A stretch of 64,000 nt of DNA from Paludibacter sp. UBA6032 (GTDB lineage: Bacteria > Bacteroidota > Bacteroidia > Bacteroidales > Paludibacteraceae), in contig DIZI01000009.1 in the NCBI GenBank assembly GCA_002427885.1, positions 1 through 64,000 of the forward strand, given 5' to 3'. The translations under genes and the position numbers were made by a program. The notes beneath the pieces were generated by a model that worked only from the letters and a program-made list of their open reading frames with translations, was not told the DNA's origin and ran no database searches. Every line of letters begins with the position of its first letter. Position 1 is the stretch's first letter. Below, one piece after another: positions 24,015-33,581 of the stretch.

Positions 24015-24974
24015 ATGAAAACAACTATCCTCACAGTCGTATTAACTATGGCTTCATTCGCTTGCGTGCAAGCCCAAACTATGATTGCCGTACAAAACGA
24101 CGCCGGCTCTACGTTTTACGCCAGCTTAGACACAGCCATTGTCAAGGCACATGCCGGTGACTATATCTATCTGCCCGGTGGAAACTTCACCATTACCAAG
24201 CCCATCGACAAAAAGCTGCATATCGTAGGGGTGGGACATAATCCCGACTCTTGTGTAGCTACCCGAATTACACAGGTAAGCGGCAGTTTTACCATCAAGA
24301 AAGGCAGTGACCATGGCACGATGACCGGAATGAAAATAGGTGGAGGTATTACTTTTTCTTTATCCACCGGCGAAAGTCTAAACTATTTTTCTATTGAGCG
24401 ATGCAATATTGGTAGTGATGTTAACTTAGCAACCAAGTCTTCACAAATTCTGATTTCGGAATGTGTAATTTACGGTTCTGTTTCAGGAAGTAGTTCGCAA
24501 GGATTTTTACTCACAAAATGTATAATATCAGGTGGTGTAAATGGTTTTAGTGCAAATTCGTTTGCCGACAACAATGTGTTCTTAAATACATCTTTTTCTT
24601 ATAGCGGTTGTTTCTTTCGGAATAATATCTTTTTATGCTCGGGTTCATCTCTCTCAGGGAGCAATATAACAACAGTATTTCAAAACAATTCTTTTACAAG
24701 TGCTGTAAGTAGCCTTTACAACTGGCATAACAATATCGTTGCATCTTCATCTGATTTGTTTAAAAACAGTCAGGATTACCATGTTCTTCCCACAAGCACA
24801 GCTCACAATGCCGGTACCGATGGTACCGACCTGGGTATCTATGGCACATCAAGCCCATGGAAAGAAGGTTCTTTACCCGGAAATCCACATGTACAAAAAG
24901 TACAGTCGAAAACAGTTTCGACCATAGATGGAAAATTAGAGGTAAAAACTAACATTGCTGCACAAGATTATTAA
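24015..24974 (+). CDS. secreted parallel beta-helix protein, paralogue 1
   Basis: The ATG at 24015 is chosen because it gives a clean signal peptide (MKTTILTVVLTMASFACVQA); an in-frame ATG at 23988 would bury it. The 319-residue protein reads as a right-handed beta-helix: short repeating strands such as YIYLPGGNFTITKPI, LHIVGVGHNPDSC, FTIKKGSDHGTMTGMKIGG and ILISECVIYGSVSG. It is closely related along its whole length to the next gene, including the C-terminal NAGTDGTDLGIYG and PWKEGSLPGNPH. There is no T9SS sorting domain. Pectate-lyase-like activity is possible but no catalytic residues are evident. Confidence 0.75.
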   Translation: MKTTILTVVLTMASFACVQAQTMIAVQNDAGSTFYASLDTAIVKAHAGDYIYLPGGNFTITKPIDKKLHIVGVGHNPDSCVATRITQVSGSFTIKKGSDHGTMTGMKIGGGITFSLSTGESLNYFSIERCNIGSDVNLATKSSQILISECVIYGSVSGSSSQGFLLTKCIISGGVNGFSANSFADNNVFLNTSFSYSGCFFRNNIFLCSGSSLSGSNITTVFQNNSFTSAVSSLYNWHNNIVASSSDLFKNSQDYHVLPTSTAHNAGTDGTDLGIYGTSSPWKEGSLPGNPHVQKVQSKTVSTIDGKLEVKTNIAAQDY

Positions 24975-24992
24975 TCCTTAAAATAAAAACCT

Positions 24993-26108
24993 ATGAAACG
25001 TATATATTACAAATCAATATATTCAATATTGAAAAATTCAGTAAATTACATTTTGTCAAAAATAAATAATGGTTTGAACTTACTTACTCTCCCTTTGGGG
25101 GTTGTGGGTTTTTTTTTGGTTCTATTAATTTCTGCTTCAACTTCTGCGCAATCTTTAATTGCTGTTCAAAATGGAAGCAACGCCACCTATTATGCCAGTC
25201 TCGATTCAGCCATTACTTATGCTGCTGCTGGAAGTTACATTTACATTCCCGGTGGAAGTTTTACACTTACAAAATCCATCAACAAAGAGCTTCATATTAT
25301 TGGAGTAGGGCATAATCCTGATTCGTGTGCTGTAACCGGTATTTCGGAAGTTATCGGCAATTTTCTAATTTTGAACGGTAGTGATCATGGTTCAATTCTA
25401 GGATTAAAGATTTCAGGAACCATCTCATTTGGTTCAAGTCCCTATACTGATGTGAGTATTAACTATTATGATATTGAGCGCTGTAATATTGGAAATGATA
25501 TTTATTTAGCTACTAATTCTACACACATACTAATTAACGAATGTATAATACGTGGTAGAATATTTGGAAATAATACGCAGCTATTTCAAATGTCAAAAAG
25601 TATAATTGAAACAAGTAGTTTATATTATTTTAATTCAAATGCCTATTTTATTAATAACATATTTTTGGCTAATAACAGCTTTTACCATTATTATTATTGG
25701 TCTACAATAAAAGATTCTAACTTTCGAAATAATATTTTTTTAACAATACCCTTTGCCAACAGTAGTGACTGTATTAATAATCAGTTCCAAAACAATTTAT
25801 TCAATACCATCTATTCTCTACCGGCTTCACCTACAAATGTTTTTCAAAACAATATTACGGGACCTGTAGCTACATTATTTAAAAATCAATCGGGATATTA
25901 TTTTGATTATAAGCAAGATTATCATATCCTGCCCGACAGCCCGGCACATAATGCCGGTACGGATGGTACAGACCTCGGTATTTATGGTACAGGTACCCCC
26001 TGGAAAGAAGGTTCACTGCCCGGTAACCCACATATCCAGTCCAGTTCAATTTCTACGGTAAATGGTAACCTGAATGTGAAGATAAAAGTGGCTTCGCAGG
26101 ATAATTAA
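24993..26108 (+). CDS. secreted parallel beta-helix protein, paralogue 2
   Basis: A 371-residue paralogue of the gene 18 bases upstream; both share SLIAVQN/TMIAVQN, YIYLPGGNFTLT-like strands, HIIGVGHNPDSCAV and the same C-terminal block (NAGTDGTDLGIYG, PWKEGSLPGNPH). The N-terminus is unusual: the hydrophobic signal (FFLVLLISASTSAQ) begins only after about 38 residues that include LTLPLGVVG, a run encoded by CTCCCTTTGGGGG, which looks like an inserted palindromic sequence. A later start is not obvious. It is probably cotranscribed with the giant lipase gene 21 bases downstream. Confidence 0.72.
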   Translation: MKRIYYKSIYSILKNSVNYILSKINNGLNLLTLPLGVVGFFLVLLISASTSAQSLIAVQNGSNATYYASLDSAITYAAAGSYIYIPGGSFTLTKSINKELHIIGVGHNPDSCAVTGISEVIGNFLILNGSDHGSILGLKISGTISFGSSPYTDVSINYYDIERCNIGNDIYLATNSTHILINECIIRGRIFGNNTQLFQMSKSIIETSSLYYFNSNAYFINNIFLANNSFYHYYYWSTIKDSNFRNNIFLTIPFANSSDCINNQFQNNLFNTIYSLPASPTNVFQNNITGPVATLFKNQSGYYFDYKQDYHILPDSPAHNAGTDGTDLGIYGTGTPWKEGSLPGNPHIQSSSISTVNGNLNVKIKVASQDN

Positions 26109-26129
26109 TTCTTCAGGTAGCATCACCCC

Positions 26130-29100
26130 ATGATTATAACCCGGATAAAAAAGTACAGGTACGTACTGATTTCGTTTTTCTTGCTGTTTGTTATGGCAAG
26201 GAATGGGGTGTGTGCACAAGAACGGCATACTCCTTATCCTATTATTTTTGTTCATGGGTTGACTGGAAGTGATGATAGTTGGGATACATCTGGTGAAGAC
26301 ATTGTAGATTTTTTACAATATGGGGTTACGCCGTTGAAATATGGAGGAGTTCTAAAAATCACTCTCGATCGAAAAAGAGATGAAAACAGTTTAAGTAATA
26401 CTATTGATGAGGATGTACATCTTTTTACAACTAATCCTATTCCCGCCGATTTTTATGTTATCAATTTTAATGTACATGCAGATGGGGAAATCCCAGCTGG
26501 ATGTGTAGGACATATTCTGCTTAGTGTACCTATATTAACTACTGATGTTGTAAATGTTGCAGTGACAGATCCAGAAAAATTCGTCGTAAACGACATTGTA
26601 CGCATAGACAATGAAATTATGCAGGTAACTGGAAAAAATGGAGGGATTTTACAACTTAGCCGAGGTAAATGTGGGTCGGAAGCAACATGGCATTTATCAC
26701 CGAACGAAGTTCTCAATCTTTCTAACGAAAGTAATCAGGCTTCAATTGCAAAGCAAGGCGTTGGGTTAAAGCAAGCAATTGATGCAGTTAAAAATGCAAA
26801 TCCAGGTGTAAAAAAAGTAATACTAGTATGTCACTCCATGGGTGGATTGGCAGCCAGAGAATATATTCAGTCAAATTATTATGCAAATGATGTAGCCAAA
26901 ATTGTGACAATTGGAACACCGCATTATGGTTCAAATCTTTCTGATCTTCCAGTTGCGAGTTTAATGGGAATTGATGGTATGTCCGATGCAGTGAGAGATT
27001 TAAGATCATCAATAACTTATAAAATTGATCCTGTAGGTGGGCTTGCAGGAGAAGGAAATTGGGTTAGTCACAATGGAATTTTTCTATTTGGAGGTCCCGA
27101 AAATATAATCTCAGGCTATTATAATAAAGATGTAGATGGCAATGGGTTGGAAACTGATATTGTTAGTGGATTGAACGATTTCAGTTTAAATCCTTTTCCA
27201 GCAAATATCAGTAAAACTTGGATCGTTTCAGATTGGGGGAATTTTTTTGATGGTGTCGTCCTTGTTAAGAATCAATATATTTATAGCGGTGATACAATAA
27301 TGACCCATACACCACATGTTCAACAATTAGGAAATCCAAGTGAATCAAGAGATATTTATGCGCTTATACGTGGCTTGGATGAACCTGATGAACCTGAATT
27401 AGCTTATGAAATAGGAGAAAATAGTACAAATAAGGGGTTTATAACGTATGGAATATATAATAATCCAATTGATGTCGATTTATTTAAAATTGACCTTAAA
27501 AAGGCTGGATTACTCAAGATTAGCTTACTTGCAAGTAGTTTCACGGGAATAAAAACCGTTGATTTAATTAATGACAATAATGATCAAATTGTTCAGACTA
27601 TATCTGATATTTCGAAAACTATAGAATATCAGGTTGATGTTCCGGGCATTTATTATATCAAAATTAAAGGTATCTCAACAAATAACTCATTTAATTATCC
27701 ATATACACTAAATACAAATTTTGTTGCTGCTGCTCCTGCATCCATGTCGGTTTCACCTACCAACTTGCAGTATTATGATGTAGTTATAAATACTCCCAAA
27801 TCAAAAACGATTACCCTTACCAATAACGGAACCAACAGTATTTTAATTACAGGAATAAGTATATCCGATAATACTCAGTTTACGGCAGCCCCAATGCCTC
27901 CTTTTGCAGTTACCCCTGATTTACCCCAGAATGTTACTGTTACGTTTAATCCTACGAGCGTCGGTGCAAAAACAGCAACGCTTGAAATAACAACCAATTC
28001 AGCCGATATCCCAACAAAAACTGTTACTTTAAGTGGCAACGGAACCGACCATGAAACTCAAATTCTGGTATGCAGCCAAACAACTTCATACAATTTTGGA
28101 GATACAAAATTGAGTAATAGTAAAAGCAAAACATTCACTATTCAGAATACGGGTTCGAATACGCTTACTATTAGCAATTTGGCAATCGAAGGTTTGAATC
28201 CCGATCCATACACGATTGTTTCACCAACGGTTGTACCTTTTGATATTGCCTCTGGTGCAACAAAGCAAATCACAGTAAAATTCCTGCCACTCAGTTTAGG
28301 AACAAAAACGGGCTCATTGGCAATCACTAATAATTCAGATAATTTGTCGCCGAAATATTCTATAGTGCTTACCGGAAATGGAACGCAGAATTATTATACT
28401 GCAACTTCAACTGTTTTAATGGAGCTGGAATACTGGTTCGACAATCAATACCAAACAAAGAAAACCGTACAGGTCGGTCAGGAAAGTATTTCCGTATTAG
28501 ATACTCAAATACCAACAGATGGACTTGCGACAGGTTTACATAGTATCAATATCCGTTATCAGGATATAAAAGGAAATTGGAGTTCCGTTGTCAGTGGCTT
28601 CTTCCACAGATTACCATTAACTACATCTGGGTCACCCAAAATTACAGCCAGTGAATATTGGTTTGATGATAATTATTCTTCCAAAGTTTCGGGTACATTT
28701 GCTCCCGATCAAAAGATTTCAGTTAATAGTGGTTTTGAAGTCGGTTCATTAGTAAACGGCTTGCATAGTTACCATGTCCGTTACATAGACGATGCAGGTC
28801 AGTGGAGTTCCATTGTCAGTGAGTTTTTCCAGAAGATTCCACTGTCGGCATCAGCTACCCGTAATATCACGGCTTACGAATACTGGATTGATGAAGATTA
28901 TGCCGGTAAAGTTTCTTCAACCGTAACACCCGGTCAGACTATTCTTGTAAACGGCGGTTTTATCACTGAATCTTTATCTACAGGTTTACACAGTTACCAC
29001 ATCCGCTACAAAGATGATGCCGATGAATGGAGTTCGGTGGTCAGCGAGTTTTTCCAGAAACTGCCAACTACAACAACGGGAATACGAAAAATAACTGATT

Positions 29101-31622
29101 GGGAGTATTGGTTTGATGATAATTTTAGTTCAAAAGTCTCGAGCACGGTTACTCCAGATCAGGCAATTTCTGTCAACAGTAGCTTTATTGTTGATTCATT
29201 AGCAAATGGTCTTCACAGTTACCATGTTCGCTACAAAGATGATGCGGGTCAGTGGAGTTCCATTGTCAGTGAGTTTTTCCAGAAAATTCCCCTTTCATCA
29301 TCGACCTCACGAAATATCACAGCCTCTGAATATTGGATTGACGAAGATTACTTGCGGAAAGTTTCCTCTTCAATAACTCCCGGTCAAACTATCTCAATCA
29401 ACGGTGGCTTTGTGGCTGATTCAATATCCACAGGGTTCCATAGTTATCATGTCCGCTTCAAAGACGATGCCGATCAGTGGAGTTCGGTAGTCAGTGAGTT
29501 TTTCCATAAACTACCAGCCACAACAACGGGCATACGAAAAATAACGGATTGGGAGTATTGGTTTGATGATAACTATAGCACTAAAGTTTCCGCTGTGGTT
29601 AGTCCCGATCAATTGATTTCTGTAAATACAGGCTTTAAAGTCGATTCCTTGTCAACTGGTTTACATAGTTACCATGTGCGCTACAGAGATGATGCGGGTC
29701 AGTGGAGTTCGATAGTAAGTGAATTTTTCCAGAAAATTCCCCTTTCATTATCGGCCACACGCAATATTACAGCTTGTGAATACTGGATTGATGAAGATTA
29801 CACGCGGAAAGTTTCTTCCGCAGTAACCCCTGGTCAGACTATCTTAATCAACGATGGTTTTGTGACTGATTCCATATCCACGGGTTTGCATAGTTATTAT
29901 GTCCGCTTCAAAGACGATGCGGATCAGTGGAGTTCGGTAGTCAGTGAGTTTTTCCACAAACTACCAACTACAACAACCGGAACACGAAAAATAACGAATT
30001 GGGAGTATTGGTTTGATAACAACTATAGCACTAAAGTAACAGCTGCGGTTAGTCTCGATCAATTGATTTCTGTAAATACAGGCTTTAAAGTCGATTCTTT
30101 GTCGGGTGGTTTACATAGTTACCATGTGCGCTACAAAGATGATGCAGGTCAGTGGAGTTCGATAGTCAGTGAGTTTTTCCAGAAAATTCCAATGTCAACA
30201 TCAGCCAACCGCAATATTACAGCTTGTGAATACTGGATTGATGAAGATTACGCTCGTAAAATTTCTTCCGCAGTAACTCCGGGTCAAACTATCTTAATCA
30301 ACAGTGACTTTGTGGCTGATTCCATATCCACAGGTTTGCATAGTTATCATGTCCGCTTCAAAGATGATGCCGGACAATGGAGTTCAGTGGTAAGTGAGTT
30401 TTTCCAGAAACTACCTGAAATATCAGACGGTATGCGAAAAATTACAGCTTGGGAATATTGGTTCGATGATGATTATACTACCAAAACTACCAATGCTGTG
30501 ACAGCAGATCAGATTGTTTCTGTAAATACTGGTTTTGAAGTTGGCGCGTTGGTAAATGGCTTACATAGTTATCATGTACGCTACAAAGATAATGCAGGTC
30601 AATGGAGTTCGATTATCAGCGAGTTATTTCAAAAACTTGGTACTACCAACGGGCAAGCGAATATAATCACAGGGTATAGGTATTGGTTCGACCGAAATGA
30701 TAAGGATATGATAACAGTGAATGTGGAAAATACCCAAAATCCGTATATATTGATTCGAAATCTAAATACCTGTAATTTGTCCTTGGGTAATCACACAGTT
30801 CATATTCAGTTCAGGGATCTACGTTTGGGTTGGAGTTCAGCTACGAATAATTCACTTATCAAAAGTGTAAACACAATTCCAGAAATTACATTTACCGGTG
30901 CAACTACTTTCTGTCAGGGTGATAGTATTACACTTGTTGCACCAACTGCAGATAGTTATTTGTGGAGTAATGGTGCCACAACACCAACTATCAAGGTGAC
31001 TGAATCAGGCAATTATACTGTTCAGGTAAATCTGGAAAACAGTTGCAGTTTGTCTTCGATGCCTGTTTCAATCGTTGTGAATCAATTCCCTGATGCTGCA
31101 GAAGCTATCATTGGTGCTTCAACAGTTAGCAATAACCAAAAGGATGTGATCTATTCGGTATCTACGATTTTAAATGCAGATTCTTATACCTGGACATTAC
31201 CAAATGGTGCAACCGGTATCAGTAACACTAACTCTATTACTGTAAGTTATAACAATGCTCCTTTGGGTGAAATTGGTGATATAAAAGTGATGGGCAGTAA
31301 TAATTGCGGAGCCGGTTTGGAAAGTACGTTGAAAATAACGGTGGATAGAATTACCGGTATTAATACAGAGAACTTGATAGGTGAAATCAGAGTTTATCCC
31401 ATACCTGTTAAAGACATGCTGAATGTTATGATTAGTAAACCATTTATTGATAATTATAAAGTAGAGCTCTATAACAGTATAGGAGTTTTGATACAATCAA
31501 TTTTGAAAAGTAATATTGAAACTGAGTTTAGTCTCGATTTAAGCAATTATCCGGCAGGTATGTATTTTATTATGCTCTCAAACAATGGAATAAGCTATCA
31601 AAAGAAAGTTATCAAGAAATAA
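26130..31622 (+). CDS. giant secreted lipase-like alpha/beta hydrolase with 75-residue repeats and T9SS sorting domain
   Basis: An 1830-residue protein. Signal peptide 1-29 (ends VCAQ). Alpha/beta hydrolase about 35-420: FVHGLTG with H42-G43 at the oxyanion hole, nucleophile S236 in CHSMGG, and a likely catalytic histidine in THTPHVQQLGNP. A small beta insertion at about 145-195 (VNDIVRIDNEIMQVTGKNGG) interrupts the hydrolase. Then a prepeptidase-C-like domain (about 425-530), two choice-of-anchor/ASH domains (about 535-755), eleven 75-residue repeats (763-1587), an Ig/PKD-like part, and a type IX sorting domain in the last 80 residues (VYPIPVKDMLNVMI ... LSNYPAGMYFIML ... KKVIKK). It should be exported and attached to or released from the surface. 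Substrate unknown. Confidence 0.85.
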   Translation: MIITRIKKYRYVLISFFLLFVMARNGVCAQERHTPYPIIFVHGLTGSDDSWDTSGEDIVDFLQYGVTPLKYGGVLKITLDRKRDENSLSNTIDEDVHLFTTNPIPADFYVINFNVHADGEIPAGCVGHILLSVPILTTDVVNVAVTDPEKFVVNDIVRIDNEIMQVTGKNGGILQLSRGKCGSEATWHLSPNEVLNLSNESNQASIAKQGVGLKQAIDAVKNANPGVKKVILVCHSMGGLAAREYIQSNYYANDVAKIVTIGTPHYGSNLSDLPVASLMGIDGMSDAVRDLRSSITYKIDPVGGLAGEGNWVSHNGIFLFGGPENIISGYYNKDVDGNGLETDIVSGLNDFSLNPFPANISKTWIVSDWGNFFDGVVLVKNQYIYSGDTIMTHTPHVQQLGNPSESRDIYALIRGLDEPDEPELAYEIGENSTNKGFITYGIYNNPIDVDLFKIDLKKAGLLKISLLASSFTGIKTVDLINDNNDQIVQTISDISKTIEYQVDVPGIYYIKIKGISTNNSFNYPYTLNTNFVAAAPASMSVSPTNLQYYDVVINTPKSKTITLTNNGTNSILITGISISDNTQFTAAPMPPFAVTPDLPQNVTVTFNPTSVGAKTATLEITTNSADIPTKTVTLSGNGTDHETQILVCSQTTSYNFGDTKLSNSKSKTFTIQNTGSNTLTISNLAIEGLNPDPYTIVSPTVVPFDIASGATKQITVKFLPLSLGTKTGSLAITNNSDNLSPKYSIVLTGNGTQNYYTATSTVLMELEYWFDNQYQTKKTVQVGQESISVLDTQIPTDGLATGLHSINIRYQDIKGNWSSVVSGFFHRLPLTTSGSPKITASEYWFDDNYSSKVSGTFAPDQKISVNSGFEVGSLVNGLHSYHVRYIDDAGQWSSIVSEFFQKIPLSASATRNITAYEYWIDEDYAGKVSSTVTPGQTILVNGGFITESLSTGLHSYHIRYKDDADEWSSVVSEFFQKLPTTTTGIRKITDWEYWFDDNFSSKVSSTVTPDQAISVNSSFIVDSLANGLHSYHVRYKDDAGQWSSIVSEFFQKIPLSSSTSRNITASEYWIDEDYLRKVSSSITPGQTISINGGFVADSISTGFHSYHVRFKDDADQWSSVVSEFFHKLPATTTGIRKITDWEYWFDDNYSTKVSAVVSPDQLISVNTGFKVDSLSTGLHSYHVRYRDDAGQWSSIVSEFFQKIPLSLSATRNITACEYWIDEDYTRKVSSAVTPGQTILINDGFVTDSISTGLHSYYVRFKDDADQWSSVVSEFFHKLPTTTTGTRKITNWEYWFDNNYSTKVTAAVSLDQLISVNTGFKVDSLSGGLHSYHVRYKDDAGQWSSIVSEFFQKIPMSTSANRNITACEYWIDEDYARKISSAVTPGQTILINSDFVADSISTGLHSYHVRFKDDAGQWSSVVSEFFQKLPEISDGMRKITAWEYWFDDDYTTKTTNAVTADQIVSVNTGFEVGALVNGLHSYHVRYKDNAGQWSSIISELFQKLGTTNGQANIITGYRYWFDRNDKDMITVNVENTQNPYILIRNLNTCNLSLGNHTVHIQFRDLRLGWSSATNNSLIKSVNTIPEITFTGATTFCQGDSITLVAPTADSYLWSNGATTPTIKVTESGNYTVQVNLENSCSLSSMPVSIVVNQFPDAAEAIIGASTVSNNQKDVIYSVSTILNADSYTWTLPNGATGISNTNSITVSYNNAPLGEIGDIKVMGSNNCGAGLESTLKITVDRITGINTENLIGEIRVYPIPVKDMLNVMISKPFIDNYKVELYNSIGVLIQSILKSNIETEFSLDLSNYPAGMYFIMLSNNGISYQKKVIKK
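28416..30890 (+). repeat. eleven exact 225-base coding repeats with a 450-base higher-order period
   Basis: Units begin at 28416, 28641, 28866, 29091, 29316, 29541, 29766, 29991, 30216, 30441 and 30666 with no indels. Consensus landmarks are EYWFDDNY or EYWIDEDY, GLHSYHVRYKDDAGQWSS and VSEFFQK. FDD-type and IDED-type units alternate from unit 2 to unit 10, so the true repeating block is a pair (450 bases). Units 6 and 8 are the most alike at DNA level. Units 1 and 11 are diverged caps. Confidence 0.95.
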
Positions 31623-31697
31623 AAGGTAAAAATAAAAAATGGAGTCCAGAAACCATTTAATAAACGGGGCGAAACCGAAAAGCCAATAAATAAGAAA

Positions 31698-32129
31698 GTG
31701 AAAGGACATTATTATAAGTTTGTTATCCATTGTTTATTCCCTATATTAATTGGGATAACAATCTATTTTCAATTTCGAGGTTTTCATTTTATTTTACCGA
31801 AACAAAATTATTGGTTATTTTTTTTTTCTATGAAAATACCTAACTCGATAAAATACAACTTACCCGATGGACTTTGGTTTTATGCATTATTGTCAACTAT
31901 AAGTATAGTTTGGAAAGAATATTCATCGGTCTATTTTGTTAGGTGGATATTTTTGTCAATTGTATTAACTTATTTATCTGAGATATTGCAAGCATTTTAT
32001 ATTATTCCGGGAACTTTTGATTGGTATGATTTGCTTGCATACACTATTGCATTATTTATGTTCTACTTTATTAATTTAAAAGAGATAAACAAACAATTAT
32101 TATTAACGTTTAAAATTACAAAAACATGA
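31698..32129 (+). CDS. VanZ-like membrane protein
   Basis: A 143-residue protein starting at GTG 31698, with four membrane segments. It has the VanZ-family pattern: SIKYNLPDGLWFYALLS in the middle and YLSEILQAFYIIPGTFDWYDLLAYTIA in the second half. VanZ-like proteins are widespread and mostly uncharacterised. The stop overlaps the start of the next gene (ATGA), so the two are translationally coupled. Confidence 0.7.
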   Translation: MKGHYYKFVIHCLFPILIGITIYFQFRGFHFILPKQNYWLFFFSMKIPNSIKYNLPDGLWFYALLSTISIVWKEYSSVYFVRWIFLSIVLTYLSEILQAFYIIPGTFDWYDLLAYTIALFMFYFINLKEINKQLLLTFKITKT

Positions 32130-33376
32130 AAACAAAGAATTTACTCTCATTATTTACTCTTGTTGTGTTTGCAATTATGTTCTGGGCTTCGGCTTCACAA
32201 GCACCAATAGTAGTACCAAGACAGTTTGTTTTAACGAAATATTCGGATGTTTCTGGGCGTAAAACAGCACAAGATACTATTATTAAATATACTATTCCTA
32301 AATTTCAATTGATTGATAACACTTTACAGACTCAAACAAAAGGTGGTGTTACTATTACTTGTGAAATTATTCCTTTTAATATCAATAAAACTGTAACTAA
32401 AGGAAATCCCAAAGCCTTTTACAGAAACCCTGATAAACCAGATTTTGATGTAACTCAAACAACGAATATATCAGGAATAGAGATTAAACCAGAGAAAGTT
32501 ATGTTTTTAGTAACAATTAAAAACAATCAAAATCGCGTTTTGAAATTGAGAGATTGTGCAATGGTGATTTTAATGAATAATATTCAATATTCATTTCCAG
32601 ATCCCAAAGTAAGATTGGATTGGGAGAATACTCTGGTAATGTCAAATTTTAGTACAAATGTAACTATTCCAGGACCATCAATTAGAGAATTAGATAATCC
32701 TAAATCAATAGAAGTTTTTATAAATGATATACCAACTGAAATTGATGATGCAGGTAATATTAAGAAAAGAGAAAATTTTGACTGGTTATTTAGTTGTAGT
32801 TCTGAAGAAAAAACTGAGAAGGGAACTATTACTTATTCTTACGAGGAAACGCCTGTTTTAACACAACAATGTCAGGCTTGTTCTGGAAGAGGTTCTTTTT
32901 CAGAAATAAAACTTTGCCCGACTTGTAATGGTACTGGCCATTACAAAGGTTATGATGGAAATATTCATGAATGTTACAATTGTAAAGGAAGTGGAAAAGT
33001 TAATGTTACTACAACGTGTACATCTTGTAGGGGACTAGGGATATTTAAGTACCCAAAGTCACCATTGCCACCTATAGATTCACAGGAAACATGGTCATAT
33101 ATAGATAATGTGCATGTTGAAACCATTCCAGCAGGTTTAACAGTGAGAATCTTTAATCCACAAGCAAAACAATATCAGGATGCAGGGCAAACACCAAGAT
33201 ATGTTACAAGCGTTTTTTCAGAATCAAAAAGATATCCAATAATTGTGATTTACAATAATCAAGAAGTTAAGATTATTCCTATAGATAAATCTGGAAAAAA
33301 TATAGATGAAGTTAAAGTTGATTTTTCAAGTGGAAGTCCCCTAATTAAAAAAGGTACAATTGTGGAAATAAATTAG
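32126..33376 (+). CDS. exported protein with four DnaJ-type CxxCxGxG zinc motifs, no J domain
   Basis: A 416-residue protein with a signal peptide (LLSLFTLVVFAIMFWASASQA). Residues about 30-240 are a beta-rich domain of unknown type. Residues about 248-310 hold four cysteine repeats in DnaJ style: CQACSGRG, CPTCNGTG, CYNCKGSG and CTSCRGLG, enough for two zinc sites. Residues 330-416 are another beta-rich segment. A J domain is absent, so it is not a DnaJ co-chaperone. Such zinc clusters are usually cytoplasmic, so export is notable. It may bind unfolded polypeptide outside the cytoplasm; that is inference. It is coupled to the VanZ-like gene. Confidence 0.7.
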   Translation: MKTKNLLSLFTLVVFAIMFWASASQAPIVVPRQFVLTKYSDVSGRKTAQDTIIKYTIPKFQLIDNTLQTQTKGGVTITCEIIPFNINKTVTKGNPKAFYRNPDKPDFDVTQTTNISGIEIKPEKVMFLVTIKNNQNRVLKLRDCAMVILMNNIQYSFPDPKVRLDWENTLVMSNFSTNVTIPGPSIRELDNPKSIEVFINDIPTEIDDAGNIKKRENFDWLFSCSSEEKTEKGTITYSYEETPVLTQQCQACSGRGSFSEIKLCPTCNGTGHYKGYDGNIHECYNCKGSGKVNVTTTCTSCRGLGIFKYPKSPLPPIDSQETWSYIDNVHVETIPAGLTVRIFNPQAKQYQDAGQTPRYVTSVFSESKRYPIIVIYNNQEVKIIPIDKSGKNIDEVKVDFSSGSPLIKKGTIVEIN

Positions 33377-33403
33377 TTTTTTTATCTCTAATAGCAATAT
33401 CAC

Positions 33404-33438
33404 AAAACAGGCTACTCAAATTTGAGCAGCCTGTTTTT
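33404..33438 (+). terminator. terminator after the zinc-motif gene
   Basis: AAAACAGGCTaCTCAAA and TTTGAGcAGCCTGTTTTT form a 15-base stem with a T-run. Confidence 0.88.
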
Positions 33439-33450
33439 CATTTAGTTTGA

Positions 33451-33564
33451 TTACGCTATTTTTTCTATTTCTTCTTGCAGGTCAATTTCAATTTCCTTTT
33501 TGTCGTAAAACTTGTATTGTAAGAAACCGAGCCGTTGTAAGGCAGTTATTTTATCTGTCCTCAT
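33451..33564 (-). CDS. possible 37-residue peptide or gene remnant
   Basis: On the minus strand an ATG at 33564 opens MRTDKITALQRLGFLQYKF and ends ...EEIEKIA. The sequence is protein-like (charged, helical), unlike random AT-rich frames, and may be a fragment of a decayed gene. Family not recognised. Confidence 0.3.
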   Translation of the reverse strand: MRTDKITALQRLGFLQYKFYDKKEIEIDLQEEIEKIA

Positions 33565-33581
33565 GGATATGTCCATAAAAA

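Noticed and set aside
28416..30890. Assembly duplication in the 225-base repeats
   Set aside because: Units differ at many bases and alternate in two types, so they are real repeats, although copy number still merits long-read confirmation.
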